Positions 54,376 through 63,174 of a stretch of 64,000 bases of DNA are shown piece after piece. The stretch comes from Roseburia_C sp051879315 (GTDB lineage Bacteria; Bacillota; Clostridia; Lachnospirales; Lachnospiraceae). Position 1 is the stretch's first letter; every line of letters begins with the position of its first letter. The notes beneath the pieces are model-generated. The model was not told where the DNA came from and did not search any database. It worked only from the letters and a program-made list of their open reading frames with translations. The translations under genes were made by a program, and so were the position numbers. The stretch covers positions 1-64,000 of the forward strand of contig JBJELW010000065.1 of NCBI GenBank assembly GCA_051879315.1. The letters are read 5' to 3'.

Positions 54376-54489
54376 ATATGACGGATTGAAAAACAAGAAC
54401 ACACCGGCAAGGCATAAAAAATTTTTTTTGGCATATACTGATAATAAGCCGAAACCACCAGATGGTGGTTTGAGAGATGGAGTCTGATC

Positions 54490-54906
54490 GTGTATATAAA
54501 TAAAAGAAAGTTGTGGATCGTTCTGATCTTACTGTTTAGCGCAGCACTTTCCGGATGCGGGATCGAGACAACAGATGGAAACAGGGTGAAGGATCTGGAC
54601 TTTACCATTGTGGATGAATACCATATCCCCCAGACATTGCGGGAGGAAATTGAGGCTCAGAAGGAGATGAATTTTAAACTCAGTTATGAGTGCGATGGAG
54701 TACTGTATATTGCCAGGGGATATGGTGAACAGGAGACCGGTGGCTATAGTATTTCCGTGAACGATTTGTATCTCAGCAGCAATGCTGTCTGCATTGAGAC
54801 AACGCTCCTCGGCCCGGGGGAAAATGATACGGTGTCTAAGAGCCCCAGTTTCCCATATATTGTGGTATGTGTGGCCTGTGAAAACAAGAACGTGTGCTTT
54901 TTATAA
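54490..54906 (+). CDS. Small PrcB-like lipoprotein
   Basis: A 138-residue lipoprotein (lipobox LSGCGI, Cys about 23). The second half, with GGYSISVNDLYLS, then LLGPGENDTVSKSPSFPYIVV, fits the PrcB C-terminal fold seen in a treponemal protease-complex subunit and in many clostridial lipoproteins of unknown role. It begins with GTG behind GATGGAG. It precedes veg but has its own promoter. Confidence 0.7.
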   Translation: MYINKRKLWIVLILLFSAALSGCGIETTDGNRVKDLDFTIVDEYHIPQTLREEIEAQKEMNFKLSYECDGVLYIARGYGEQETGGYSISVNDLYLSSNAVCIETTLLGPGENDTVSKSPSFPYIVVCVACENKNVCFL

Positions 54907-54915
54907 AGTTTTCCT

Positions 54916-54944
54916 TTGACATATTTTTCACAAAGTGGTATAAT
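54916..54944 (+). promoter_or_regulatory. Consensus promoter of veg
   Basis: TTGACA (54916-54921), 17 bases, TATAAT (54939-54944): a perfect sigma-A promoter, as expected of veg, one of the strongest vegetative promoters in Bacillus. Confidence 0.95.
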
Positions 54945-54975
54945 TGCCATGTGAATAGAGAAGGAGGACGTGAGT

Positions 54976-55218
54976 ATGCAGCAGGCAGATTTATCAAAGG
55001 TTCGTGCATCTGTTCATAGTCAGTGTGGAAGCGATGTGCTGATCCAACTGGACAGAGGACGCAATAAGGTAGATATCCAAAAGGGTGTGATCCAGAACGC
55101 ATATCCGAGTGTGTTTACCGTATTGGTACAGGATGAGAAGGAGGAGAATCCACCTCAGCTTTTATCCTTCAGTTATACAGACATTATTACAAGAGAGATT
55201 CGCATGAAGTTGTGTTAA
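54976..55218 (+). CDS. veg: Veg family protein
   Basis: An 80-residue Veg homologue: ADLSKVRASVHSQCGSDVLI, then RGRNKVDIQKGVIQNAYPSV. In Bacillus, Veg promotes biofilm matrix expression and lies near sporulation genes. The ATG at 54976 is 8 bases from AAGGAGG; a GTG at 54970 is too close. A perfect promoter precedes it. Confidence 0.93.
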   Translation: MQQADLSKVRASVHSQCGSDVLIQLDRGRNKVDIQKGVIQNAYPSVFTVLVQDEKEENPPQLLSFSYTDIITREIRMKLC

Positions 55219-55226
55219 GAAGCATA

Positions 55227-55278
55227 AAGTCCCTGCTTCCTGAATAAAATGTTATAAATTCAGGAAGGGGACTTTTTT
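55227..55278 (+). terminator. Terminator hairpin between veg and sipL that contains the sipL ribosome site
   Basis: AAGTCCC-TTCCTGAA (55227-55244) pairs with TTCAGGAA-GGGACTT (55259-55274), then T6. The 3' arm includes AGGAAGGGG, the only ribosome site for the GTG at 55280. Confidence 0.85.
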
Positions 55279-55279
55279 C

Positions 55280-56836
55280 GTGGAGATAGAAAAAACATAT
55301 ATACATAGGAAATATGAGAAGGGCCGGGCCGGCAGCCAGGTCACCATTGATGAAGATTATAATCTGGTGGATTATAAACCCGACATTGTGAAGGTCATGA
55401 AGGCCAGGGGGGATGTCCGCTTTGATAATATCCGCATCAACGACGAGCATATTTATGTGAAGGGAAATCTGTGCTTTGAGGTACTTTACCGCAATGATAT
55501 GGCAGATAAGAAACTGGATTGCTTAAACGGCAGCATTCCCTTTGAGGAAATGCTTTGTATGGACGGGGTGGATGAACTGGATCCGGTACATGTGACCGCG
55601 GAGATGGAGGATATCACCATCGGGATCATCAATTCCCGGAAGCTGAGCATCCGGGCACTGTTCATGCTGAGCGCTGTGGTACAGGATGTGAAAAAAGAGC
55701 AGATCGTAACGGATATTCATTCGGATGATCCGCTGGAAATGATGCGGAGCGAGAAAAATGTGTTGCAGCTTTGCACCTGCAAGAGGGATAAGTACCGGAT
55801 GAAACAGGAGATTCCTCTGGGTGCCAATCAGCCCAATGTGGAGCAGATTCTGTGGAAAAGCGTTCAGCTCCGGGGGATTGAAACGAGACTGAGCGAGGAA
55901 TCCGTGCAGATCAGCGGGGAGGCACTTCTGTATATTCTTTATTATGCACAGGGAGAGGACCGGCGCCTGGAATGGTTGGAACAGTCGGTGCCCATCCGGG
56001 GCAGTGTGCCCTGCGAAGAATATGAAGACAATCTGCTGTACCGGATTAAGGTAGAACAGGGCAATACAGAACTGGAGGTTCAGGCAGATTATGACGGGGA
56101 AGACCGTGTGCTGTCATTAGACATGACACTGGAACTGGATATCTGCATCTGGCGGGAAGAGAAGCTGAATGTGGTGGAGGATGTGTACTCCCTGGAAAAG
56201 GAAATTGTGCCGTCCTATGAGGACGTGACTCTGGAGCAGCTTCTTGCAAAAAACTATGCGAAATGCCGGATCAGCGACCGGTTGACTATAGAACCACAGC
56301 AGAATGACATTCTGCAGATCTGTTCCTGTGAAGGTAAGGTTTGCGTGGATGAGACCAAGGTGATGGATCAGGGCGTACAGGTGGAGGGGAGCCTGGAGAT
56401 CGAGCTGATGTATGTCACTACGGATGATGCTATCCCTGTGGGGACTTTCAAAGGAACTCTGGGATTTGAACAATTTATCGAAGTGCCTTATGCTACCGGT
56501 GATATGTCCTTTGAACTGGATACCGGCCTGGAACAGCTGACGGCGCTCCTGGCGGATAACGGCAGAGTGGATATCAAGGCTGTGATCAATCTGAATCTTC
56601 TGGCATTTTCCGGTCATCAGATGGCGCGGATCTCTGAACTAAAGGAGCAGGAAATGGATATGGAAAGTCTCCAGAAGCGGCCCGGCATGGTGGGCTATCT
56701 GGTAAAAGATGGGGATACTCTTTGGAATATTGCCAAGGGAAATCATACTACCATGAGCCAGTTAATGGAAATTAATGGTTTGGAGCAGACAAAAATCGAA
56801 AAAGGTGATAAATTGTTAATTGTAAAGACTGTGTAG
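55280..56836 (+). CDS. sipL: SPOCS (DUF3794) and LysM protein, SipL-like
   Basis: A 518-residue protein. Several SPOCS/DUF3794 domains cover residues about 10-440 (DYNLVDYKPDIVKVMKARGD, then a second copy near QPNVEQILWKSVQLRG and a third near ILQICSCEGKVCVDE). A LysM domain closes it (YLVKDGDTLWNIAKGNHTT, residues about 470-516). SipL in Clostridioides difficile has this layout and binds SpoIVA to assemble the spore coat. Start is GTG at 55280, with its ribosome site inside the veg terminator. No separate promoter was seen in the 60-base gap. Confidence 0.9.
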   Translation: MEIEKTYIHRKYEKGRAGSQVTIDEDYNLVDYKPDIVKVMKARGDVRFDNIRINDEHIYVKGNLCFEVLYRNDMADKKLDCLNGSIPFEEMLCMDGVDELDPVHVTAEMEDITIGIINSRKLSIRALFMLSAVVQDVKKEQIVTDIHSDDPLEMMRSEKNVLQLCTCKRDKYRMKQEIPLGANQPNVEQILWKSVQLRGIETRLSEESVQISGEALLYILYYAQGEDRRLEWLEQSVPIRGSVPCEEYEDNLLYRIKVEQGNTELEVQADYDGEDRVLSLDMTLELDICIWREEKLNVVEDVYSLEKEIVPSYEDVTLEQLLAKNYAKCRISDRLTIEPQQNDILQICSCEGKVCVDETKVMDQGVQVEGSLEIELMYVTTDDAIPVGTFKGTLGFEQFIEVPYATGDMSFELDTGLEQLTALLADNGRVDIKAVINLNLLAFSGHQMARISELKEQEMDMESLQKRPGMVGYLVKDGDTLWNIAKGNHTTMSQLMEINGLEQTKIEKGDKLLIVKTV

Positions 56837-56878
56837 CAGTGATATACTTATATCTATGGGAGTTTTTAGGAGTCGGTG

Positions 56879-58102
56879 ATGAAATTACACAAGAGAAGCA
56901 ACCGTAAGAGGAAAAAACGGGTTTTGAGTAAAAAACAAATCAATCGTTATATGGCAGTGGGATTGGCTTGCCTGCTTGTCTTTTTATCGTCTGTGGTGGA
57001 TGTGAAGGCTACCAGCCTGTCAGACGCGCAGAGCATAAAGGACGAGGCGCAGGCCAATCTGGATTCCGCCAATCAGACGATAGAGGAGATAGAAGGCAAG
57101 CAGACAGAGCTGCAGACGCAGATCGATGCGCTGGATGCAGAACTGGTTCAGGTGCTGGTGAATCTGGACATCCTGAATGAAGAGCTTGCGGACAAGCAGG
57201 AGCAGCTGGATGACGTGAATGCCCAGCTGGAGGAAGCACAGGAAAAAGAGAATGCCCAGTATGAAGCAATGAAGCTCCGAATCAAGTATCTCTACGAAAA
57301 CGGAGAAGGCAGCTACATGGAAGCAATTGTGGGAGCCACCAGCTTTTCTGATCTTTTGAACCGCGTGGAATACGCGAGACAGGTATATAATTACGACCGT
57401 AACATGCTTGCTAATTACCAGAAAATTTGCCAAGAGGTGGAAGACCTGAAAGCGCAGGTGGAGGAAGAAAAGGCAGAGCTGGAAGAGGTTCAGGAGTCCT
57501 ATCAGGAGCAGCAGGCTGAGTATGAGACCATGATTGCCGAAAAACAGTCCCAGATGGAGGAATTTGACGTTCAGCTGGAAACTGCCCAGGCATTGGCGGA
57601 TCAGTACAAGCAGACGGTGGATGAGCAAAACGCGCTGATTCGTGCGGAGCAGCAGAGACAGGCTCAGGCGGCTGCGGCCAGCCAGTCCCAGGAAAGTGCA
57701 GACACTGACAGCGATACCGTAGCGGAGGACAGCGGAAAAGACCCTGCTTACACCACCAATGTCAGTGGTAGTGACGTGGTGGCATATGCCAATGGATTTA
57801 TTGGGAATCCCTATGTCTGGGGAGGAACATCCCTGACAAACGGGTGCGACTGCTCCGGGTTTGTCATGAGTGTGTATGCCCATTTCGGCATTAGTCTTCC
57901 CCACAGCTCCACATCCCTGCGGACCTGCGGCAACGAAGTCAGTTACGCAAATGCCCAGCCGGGAGATATTATCTGTTACGCGGGCCATGTGGCAATCTAC
58001 ACCGGAAACGGAGGCATTGTTCACGCAAAAAGCTCCAGTACGGGAATCTGTTCCGGCACAGCCACTTACCGGACTATCCTTACGGTTCGGCGTGTACTGT
58101 AG
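56879..58102 (+). CDS. Secreted NlpC/P60 peptidoglycan hydrolase with coiled coil
   Basis: A 407-residue secreted protein. A signal helix at about 23-45, then a long coiled coil of about 200 residues (ANLDSANQTIEEIEGKQTEL and similar), a Gln/Ala/Ser linker, and a C40 peptidase domain (residues about 300-407): GNPYVWGGTS, catalytic Cys in DCSGFVMS, His in CYAGHVAIY and IVHAKS. It should cut stem peptides in cell wall. The coiled coil often mediates FtsEX-like regulation in PcsB/CwlO relatives. The ATG at 56879 follows TTAGGAG. Confidence 0.92.
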   Translation: MKLHKRSNRKRKKRVLSKKQINRYMAVGLACLLVFLSSVVDVKATSLSDAQSIKDEAQANLDSANQTIEEIEGKQTELQTQIDALDAELVQVLVNLDILNEELADKQEQLDDVNAQLEEAQEKENAQYEAMKLRIKYLYENGEGSYMEAIVGATSFSDLLNRVEYARQVYNYDRNMLANYQKICQEVEDLKAQVEEEKAELEEVQESYQEQQAEYETMIAEKQSQMEEFDVQLETAQALADQYKQTVDEQNALIRAEQQRQAQAAAASQSQESADTDSDTVAEDSGKDPAYTTNVSGSDVVAYANGFIGNPYVWGGTSLTNGCDCSGFVMSVYAHFGISLPHSSTSLRTCGNEVSYANAQPGDIICYAGHVAIYTGNGGIVHAKSSSTGICSGTATYRTILTVRRVL

Positions 58103-58111
58103 GAGTGTGGT

Positions 58112-58774
58112 ATGAGCAGGCAGGATAAGCTGTTGACAGCCATTGTTTTGTTTATATTAGTGTTGGGGATTGCCTTTGCCGGGATTTATCGATTTGATCA
58201 CACCGGGAAGCTGACATACAATCAGCATTTGGAGGAAACGGTTCTGACTGTGGACGGGAAGGAATTGACACTGGGCGATCTGGCAAGCTATATTGCTTAT
58301 GAAGAACGTCTGGTGGAGGAGCAGGCAAGGGTTTATGATTATGAGAATCCGCAGGCTTACTGGAACGTCTACTTAAATAACGGCGGCTTCGTGAAGCTTT
58401 TGGCAAAACAGGCTGTGATTGACATGGCGGTACATGATGAGATCTTTTATCAGATGGCCATACAGGAGAATGTCGCCCTGGATGAGGAGGAACGGGCAGA
58501 ACTGTCCCTGACGCAGGAGGATTTCTGGCTGGATCTGTCGGAGGAGCAGCAGGAACGCCTGGGAGTGTCCAGAGAGCAGCTGGATGCCCAATTGGAAAAA
58601 AAGGCAGTGGCGGAAAAGTATCAGGAGATTTATGCGGCATCCCAAAACAGCGATTATGACGGGTACAACACGGGAGAGAGACCCTATGAAAACCTGGTGG
58701 AGCAGCATAGCTATCAAATAGAAGAAAGTTTATGGGAACGTATTGATTTTGGAAATATCACATTATCCCATTAG
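58112..58774 (+). CDS. Membrane-anchored SurA-N-like protein without peptidyl-prolyl isomerase domain
   Basis: A 220-residue protein. One N-terminal helix (8-28), then TVDGKELTLGDLASYIAYEE, helices around residues 90-160 and a helical C-terminus ending GNITLSH. The pattern matches the N-terminal chaperone part of SurA/PrsA-type proteins, but no parvulin domain follows. It may be an extracytoplasmic chaperone or a diverged PrsA-like protein. It starts 9 bases after the wall hydrolase gene with TAGGAGTG, so co-transcription and a role in envelope folding are likely. Confidence 0.68.
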   Translation: MSRQDKLLTAIVLFILVLGIAFAGIYRFDHTGKLTYNQHLEETVLTVDGKELTLGDLASYIAYEERLVEEQARVYDYENPQAYWNVYLNNGGFVKLLAKQAVIDMAVHDEIFYQMAIQENVALDEEERAELSLTQEDFWLDLSEEQQERLGVSREQLDAQLEKKAVAEKYQEIYAASQNSDYDGYNTGERPYENLVEQHSYQIEESLWERIDFGNITLSH

Positions 58775-58786
58775 GAGAGAGTTATT

Positions 58787-59662
58787 ATGGCATATAAAAT
58801 AGGAAGAAACGATCCGTGCTGGTGCGGAAGCGGGAAAAAATATAAGACTTGTCATCAGGCGTTTGACGAGAAAATTCAGTGGTTCCGGGAACGGGGACAT
58901 GTGGTGCCGGGCCATGAACTGATAAAAACACCTGCAGACATTGCGGGAATTAAGGAGAGTGCCAAAATCAATGTGGCAGTGCTGGACTATGTGGGAGAAC
59001 ATATCAAAGCTGGTATGAGTACGGAGGAGATTGACCGCATGGTGTATGAGAAGACCACTGCCATGGGAGGAATTCCGGCACCCCTGAATTACAACGGATT
59101 TCCAAAGAGCGTCTGTACTTCTCTTAATGACGAGGTATGCCATGGTATACCTTCGGCGGATATCATTTTAAAAGAAGGGGATATTATCAATGTGGATTGT
59201 TCCACTATTTTAAACGGATATTTTTCGGACTCTTCCCGAATGTTCATGATCGGTGAGGTAAGCCCGGAGAAAAAACGGCTGGTCCAGGTGGCCAGGGAAT
59301 GCCTGGACAAGGGGCTGGAAGCAGTAAAACCGTGGGGGTTCCTGGGAGATATGGGTCAGGCAGTGCATGATCATGCTTTTGCCAATGGTTATACCATCGT
59401 ACGGGAGATCGGCGGACACGGAATCGGAAAAGAATTTCACGAGGAGCCCTGGGTGGGCTATAACAGCAAGGCCGGCACGGAGATGGTGCTGGCTCCTGGA
59501 CTGGTTTTCACCATCGAGCCTATGGTAAACATGGGAGATGTGGAAATATATGTGGATGATGAGAATAACTGGACCGTGTACACGGAGGACGGGTTGCCCA
59601 GCGCCCAGTGGGAGATTCAGGTATTGGTTACCGAGGATGGCGCGGAGGTGCTTTCCTGGTAG
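58787..59662 (+). CDS. map: Methionine aminopeptidase with N-terminal SEC-C zinc motif
   Basis: A 291-residue type I enzyme removing N-terminal methionine. Residues 1-25 are a SEC-C zinc motif (GRNDPCWCGSGKKYKTCH), seen in the longer bacterial form. The pita-bread catalytic domain has DIINVDCSTILNGYFSDSS (two metal Asp), GHGIGKEFHEEP (His), FTIEPMV (Glu) and WEIQVLVTEDG (Glu). The SEC-C motif may help ribosome binding. Start has TAGGAGAGAG upstream. Confidence 0.95.
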   Translation: MAYKIGRNDPCWCGSGKKYKTCHQAFDEKIQWFRERGHVVPGHELIKTPADIAGIKESAKINVAVLDYVGEHIKAGMSTEEIDRMVYEKTTAMGGIPAPLNYNGFPKSVCTSLNDEVCHGIPSADIILKEGDIINVDCSTILNGYFSDSSRMFMIGEVSPEKKRLVQVARECLDKGLEAVKPWGFLGDMGQAVHDHAFANGYTIVREIGGHGIGKEFHEEPWVGYNSKAGTEMVLAPGLVFTIEPMVNMGDVEIYVDDENNWTVYTEDGLPSAQWEIQVLVTEDGAEVLSW

Positions 59663-59751
59663 AAAACGGTGAACTGTCAGGGATGTTTGGACAGCGGTGA
59701 GAAAATAAGGTCTGTAATAATTCAGAATAAACAGAAAGAGGGACAACGCAA

Positions 59752-60276
59752 ATGAAAAAAGTAGAGGAATACATCAGAAGCATTCCGGATTTCCCGGAGG
59801 AAGGTATCATATTTCGCGATATTACCACAGTCCTGCAGGACGCAGAGGGGTTAAAACTGGCCATCGATGAGATGATCCGTTTGCTGGACGGGGTGGACTT
59901 TGATGTGATTGCCGGAACGGAGTCCAGAGGCTTTATTTTTGGGATGCCCATTGCCTACGCATTGGGAAAAGCCTTTGTGCCGGTGCGCAAGAAGGGCAAG
60001 CTTCCTTGCGAAACTGTTTCCCAAACCTATGATTTGGAGTATGGCAGTGCCACCATTGAGATTCACAAAGATTCCATCCAGCCGGGCCAGAAGGTGGTGC
60101 TGGTGGATGATCTGATTGCCACCGGAGGTACGATCGAGGCAGCGGCAAAGCTGGTGGAACAGCTGGGAGGCCAGGTGGTAAAAATTGTATTCCTTTTGGA
60201 ATTGGCAGGACTGAAGGGGAGAGACAGGCTGGCAGACTACGATGTGGCGTCTGTGGTTACTTATGAAGGAAAGTAA
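59752..60276 (+). CDS. apt: Adenine phosphoribosyltransferase
   Basis: A 174-residue enzyme that turns adenine and PRPP into AMP. Motifs: SIPDFPEEGIIFRDITTVLQ, GTESRGFIFG, and the PRPP loop VVLVDDLIATGGT with EAAAKLVEQLGG. Length is normal. The ribosome site is AAAGAGGG. The next gene encodes a purine permease, giving a salvage pair. Confidence 0.96.
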   Translation: MKKVEEYIRSIPDFPEEGIIFRDITTVLQDAEGLKLAIDEMIRLLDGVDFDVIAGTESRGFIFGMPIAYALGKAFVPVRKKGKLPCETVSQTYDLEYGSATIEIHKDSIQPGQKVVLVDDLIATGGTIEAAAKLVEQLGGQVVKIVFLLELAGLKGRDRLADYDVASVVTYEGK

Positions 60277-60356
60277 TGATCTTAGAGCCCAAAGGCTTTT
60301 TGATATGGCAGCGTTTCACACGCAGCCGCAAAAATACAAAATGGAGGAAAATGAAA

Positions 60357-61700
60357 ATGTTAGAGAAACTGTTTAAGCTTAAACAGAACAACACCAATGT
60401 CAGAACAGAGGTTGTTGCCGGAGTCACTACATTCATGACCATGGCATATATTCTGGCTTTGAACCCCGCAATCCTTTCTGCTGCGGGAATGGAACCGAAT
60501 GCCATCCTGATGGCGACAGCATTGGCTTCCTTTATCGGATGTCTGTGTATGGCATTTCTGGCAAACTATCCTTTTGCTTTGGCACCGGGCCTTGGACTGA
60601 ATGCATATTTTGCATATACTGTCTGTTCAGCCGACGGTATGGGATACAGCTGGCAGCTGGCACTTCTCGCTGTGTTCATCGAGGGTATCATCTTTATCAT
60701 CCTTTCGCTGACCAATGTGCGTGAGGCAATCTTCAATGCGATCCCGCTGCAGTTAAAGAAAGGTGTATCCGTTGGTATCGGTCTTTTTGTGGCTTTCATC
60801 GGACTGCAGAACGGTGGCATCGTTGTGGGAAGCAGTACGTTGGTTACCATCGTTGATTTTACGGAAGATTTCCGCAACACAGGTATCGGAGCGTTGCTGG
60901 CTCTGATTGGTCTGCTTATTATTGCAATTCTTTATGTGAAGCGTGTGAAAGGCTCCATCCTGATTGGTATCGTAGCTACATGGATCATCGGTATCATTTG
61001 TCAGCTCACCGGACTGTATACCGGCTCTGACCTGCTGCCCAAGTGGTCTTCTTTTGATCTGACAGCATTGGGTTCCACATTTGGACAGTGCTTCAACATT
61101 CATGATGCAAATATTAAGGTGTTCGATCTGATTGTGATCATCTTCTCATTCCTGTTTGTAGATATGTTCGATACATTAGGAACCCTGATCGGTGTAGCAA
61201 ACAAGGCAAACATGCTTGACAAAAACGGAAAACTGCCCCGCATTAAGCAGGCCCTTCTGGCAGATGCCATTGCAACTTCAGCAGGAGCTGTATTAGGAAC
61301 TTCTACTACCACCACATTCGTAGAGAGCTCTTCCGGTGTGTCTGAGGGCGGTAGAACAGGTCTTACGGCAGTAGTTACCGGTTTGCTGTTCTTAGTGGCA
61401 ATTATCCTGTCACCGATTTTTATTGCAATACCCAGCTTTGCCACCGCTCCGGCACTGATCTTTGTCGGATTTCTGATGGTCAGCGCTGTAGTAGATATCG
61501 ACTTCAATGATTTGACAGAGGCAATTCCTGCATACCTTTGCTTAATTGCTATGCCGTTGATGTACAGCATTTCCGAAGGTATTGCCATAGGTGTCATCTC
61601 ATACGTGATCATCAACCTGATCTGCGGAAAAGCAAAGAAGATCACACCGTTAATGTATGTGCTTGCCGTATTGTTCATTTGTAAATACATCTTCCTGTAA
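60357..61700 (+). CDS. NCS2-family purine permease
   Basis: A 447-residue AzgA/PbuG-type transporter with about 12-14 membrane helices. Motifs: TEVVAGVTTFMTMAYILALNP at the start (split here as in family), GLGLNAYFAYTV, QNGGIVVGSS and TTTTFVESSSGVSEGGRTG. Adenine, hypoxanthine or guanine are the likely cargoes, and apt directly precedes it. GGAGG at 60343 best fits ATG 60357, although ATG 60351 is in frame too. Confidence 0.92.
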   Translation: MLEKLFKLKQNNTNVRTEVVAGVTTFMTMAYILALNPAILSAAGMEPNAILMATALASFIGCLCMAFLANYPFALAPGLGLNAYFAYTVCSADGMGYSWQLALLAVFIEGIIFIILSLTNVREAIFNAIPLQLKKGVSVGIGLFVAFIGLQNGGIVVGSSTLVTIVDFTEDFRNTGIGALLALIGLLIIAILYVKRVKGSILIGIVATWIIGIICQLTGLYTGSDLLPKWSSFDLTALGSTFGQCFNIHDANIKVFDLIVIIFSFLFVDMFDTLGTLIGVANKANMLDKNGKLPRIKQALLADAIATSAGAVLGTSTTTTFVESSSGVSEGGRTGLTAVVTGLLFLVAIILSPIFIAIPSFATAPALIFVGFLMVSAVVDIDFNDLTEAIPAYLCLIAMPLMYSISEGIAIGVISYVIINLICGKAKKITPLMYVLAVLFICKYIFL

Positions 61701-61729
61701 TCAGGATTGCAACGGATAAAATATTAAGT

Positions 61730-62137
61730 ATGAAGAATAAGTCAAAGTTAAAGCGAATCAGACAATCTAAGGGAAATTCCCCGCAAAAGCCACGGGAGTG
61801 GCTGTACTTGTGTCCTGTGGAACTTTCTGCGGAGAAATTGGCAGAAGCTTTGGAGGGGGCGGAGAAACTCAGCATCCAGGTTTGGAAAGAGGCAGGGGTG
61901 ATGGAAATCGAACTGCCGGAAGCCAAATCTATTGACTTTGAGTCCGGGGATGTGGATCTGAAGGATGAGTACAGCAATACTTTCCTGGCGGAACAGGGTA
62001 CGAAAAGCCTGTTCTATGTAACCCTTGACCCGGAGAATTATTCGCAGGTGGAACAAATCCTGCGCCTTATCTTAGAGAAAAAAGGAGGACTTTTCTGTGG
62101 AGACACGGATGATTTTTCTCCGGTGATTCGTTTGTGA
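61730..62137 (+). CDS. Unknown conserved-looking protein (135 aa)
   Basis: I do not recognise this family. The protein is soluble and acidic overall, with a basic N-terminus (KNKSKLKRIRQSKG) and a C-terminal alpha/beta part (FYVTLDPENYSQVEQILRLI). No signal peptide and no helix in the membrane. The ribosome site is weak. It lies 30 bases after the purine permease and before spoIIID. Codon use matches the neighbours, so it is probably real. Confidence 0.6.
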   Translation: MKNKSKLKRIRQSKGNSPQKPREWLYLCPVELSAEKLAEALEGAEKLSIQVWKEAGVMEIELPEAKSIDFESGDVDLKDEYSNTFLAEQGTKSLFYVTLDPENYSQVEQILRLILEKKGGLFCGDTDDFSPVIRL

Positions 62138-62219
62138 TTTAAAGTGAATATTGTTTTCGGTACTATTTAGGAAAAGACCTGCATACAATTTGATAAACAA
62201 GTTTGACAGGGGTAAATCC

Positions 62220-62474
62220 TTGAAGGGATATATAGAAGAAAGAGCGGTGGAAATCGCCCGGTATATCATCGAAAACAATGCCACGGTACGCCAGACAGCG
62301 AAACAGTTTGGAATTTCAAAGTCCACAGTGCACAAGGATGTGACAGACCGGCTGCTCCACATCAACCCATCTCTGGCAAAAGAAGCCAGGAAAGTGTTGG
62401 ATGTCAACAAGTCCGAACGCCACATCCGCGGCGGAATGGCCACCCGGGAAAAGTATCTTCACATGCATGCCTGA
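62220..62474 (+). CDS. spoIIID: Sporulation transcription factor SpoIIID
   Basis: An 84-residue DNA-binding protein matching SpoIIID: KGYIEERAVEIARYIIEN, the helix-turn-helix VRQTAKQFGISKSTVHKD, and ATREKYLHMHA at the end. It acts in the mother cell under sigma E. The TTG at 62220 aligns with the family start and has AGGGG 7 bases before it; the longer in-frame extension upstream matches nothing in the family. A spore-forming ancestry is therefore supported. Confidence 0.93.
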   Translation: MKGYIEERAVEIARYIIENNATVRQTAKQFGISKSTVHKDVTDRLLHINPSLAKEARKVLDVNKSERHIRGGMATREKYLHMHA

Positions 62475-63017
62475 CTAAAATGTGACACTTTTTCCGCGGT
62501 TGGGAAAAATCAAAGCTGCCGAGCAGTCTGCAATAAATACCAGCACCAGCAGTGTGAGGATGATACGCTGCACGGATGCTGGTATTTTGTTCCACAAATG
62601 AAGCAGAAACCGGGATAGCACGCAGATCCACAGAACACCGGCAAAACCGAAGCCTAAGGCCGACAGGATGCACACATATCCGTAAAAATTCCAAAGATAA
62701 CCACTGTAATCCCAGTATCGGAGCCCCCAAAAATAGTCTAAGAGGATACCGGAGATCAACTCTGTCCAGGTTCCGATCAGCATGGAAAAAAAGAATACAC
62801 GCAGAGGATGGTTTTGATGCTGGTGCAGCAGGATATATAAAATCACAGCACCTGTACCGTAGACTGGAAGCCATGGCCCGTAAAGAAATCCGCGGTTGAC
62901 AAAGGTGTCTTCCTGGATGAAAAAAATACTCACTTCCCACAGATACCCCAGAAGTGCAGCCGAAAAAAAGAAAAATGTATATTGTGACAGTGTGGTGATA
63001 GAAAGCTTTTGTCTCAT
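62475..63017 (-). CDS. CmpB-type putative ABC transporter permease (PF06541-like)
   Basis: A 180-residue membrane protein with five helices. Motifs: SAALLGYLWEV near the start, FVNRGFLYGPWLPVYGTGAV and FGLRYWDYS-like WGLRYWDYSG match the CmpB/YpjA-like family of Firmicute membrane proteins annotated as putative ABC permeases. Function is unknown. The start at 63017 (MRQKLS) has no clear ribosome site; a longer open frame extends upstream across the next promoter and is not credible. It is convergent with spoIIID, whose stop it abuts. Confidence 0.8.
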   Translation of the reverse strand: MRQKLSITTLSQYTFFFFSAALLGYLWEVSIFFIQEDTFVNRGFLYGPWLPVYGTGAVILYILLHQHQNHPLRVFFFSMLIGTWTELISGILLDYFWGLRYWDYSGYLWNFYGYVCILSALGFGFAGVLWICVLSRFLLHLWNKIPASVQRIILTLLVLVFIADCSAALIFPNRGKSVTF

Positions 63018-63106
63018 ATAAACAGTATGAGCAAAAAAAATAAAAATATTTCGTGCAAAATCTACAAAATGTGGTATAGTTAATGTAAATTTACTAGGTG
63101 TAGTAT

Positions 63107-63133
63107 TTGACAAAATGACTTTTTTGGTATAAT
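63107..63133 (+). promoter_or_regulatory. Promoter of the terminal coiled-coil gene
   Basis: TTGACA (63107-63112) and TATAAT (63128-63133) with a 15-base spacer, 41 bases before the start at 63175. Both boxes are perfect, though the spacer is short. Confidence 0.7.
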
Positions 63134-63174
63134 ATGTTACTAGAAAATATCTATTTGGAAAAGAGGGGTAAATT

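Noticed and set aside
57020..58024. Long open frame on the minus strand across the NlpC/P60 gene
   Set aside because: It mirrors the coiled-coil heptads of the real gene and gives a Leu/His-rich sequence with no family motif.
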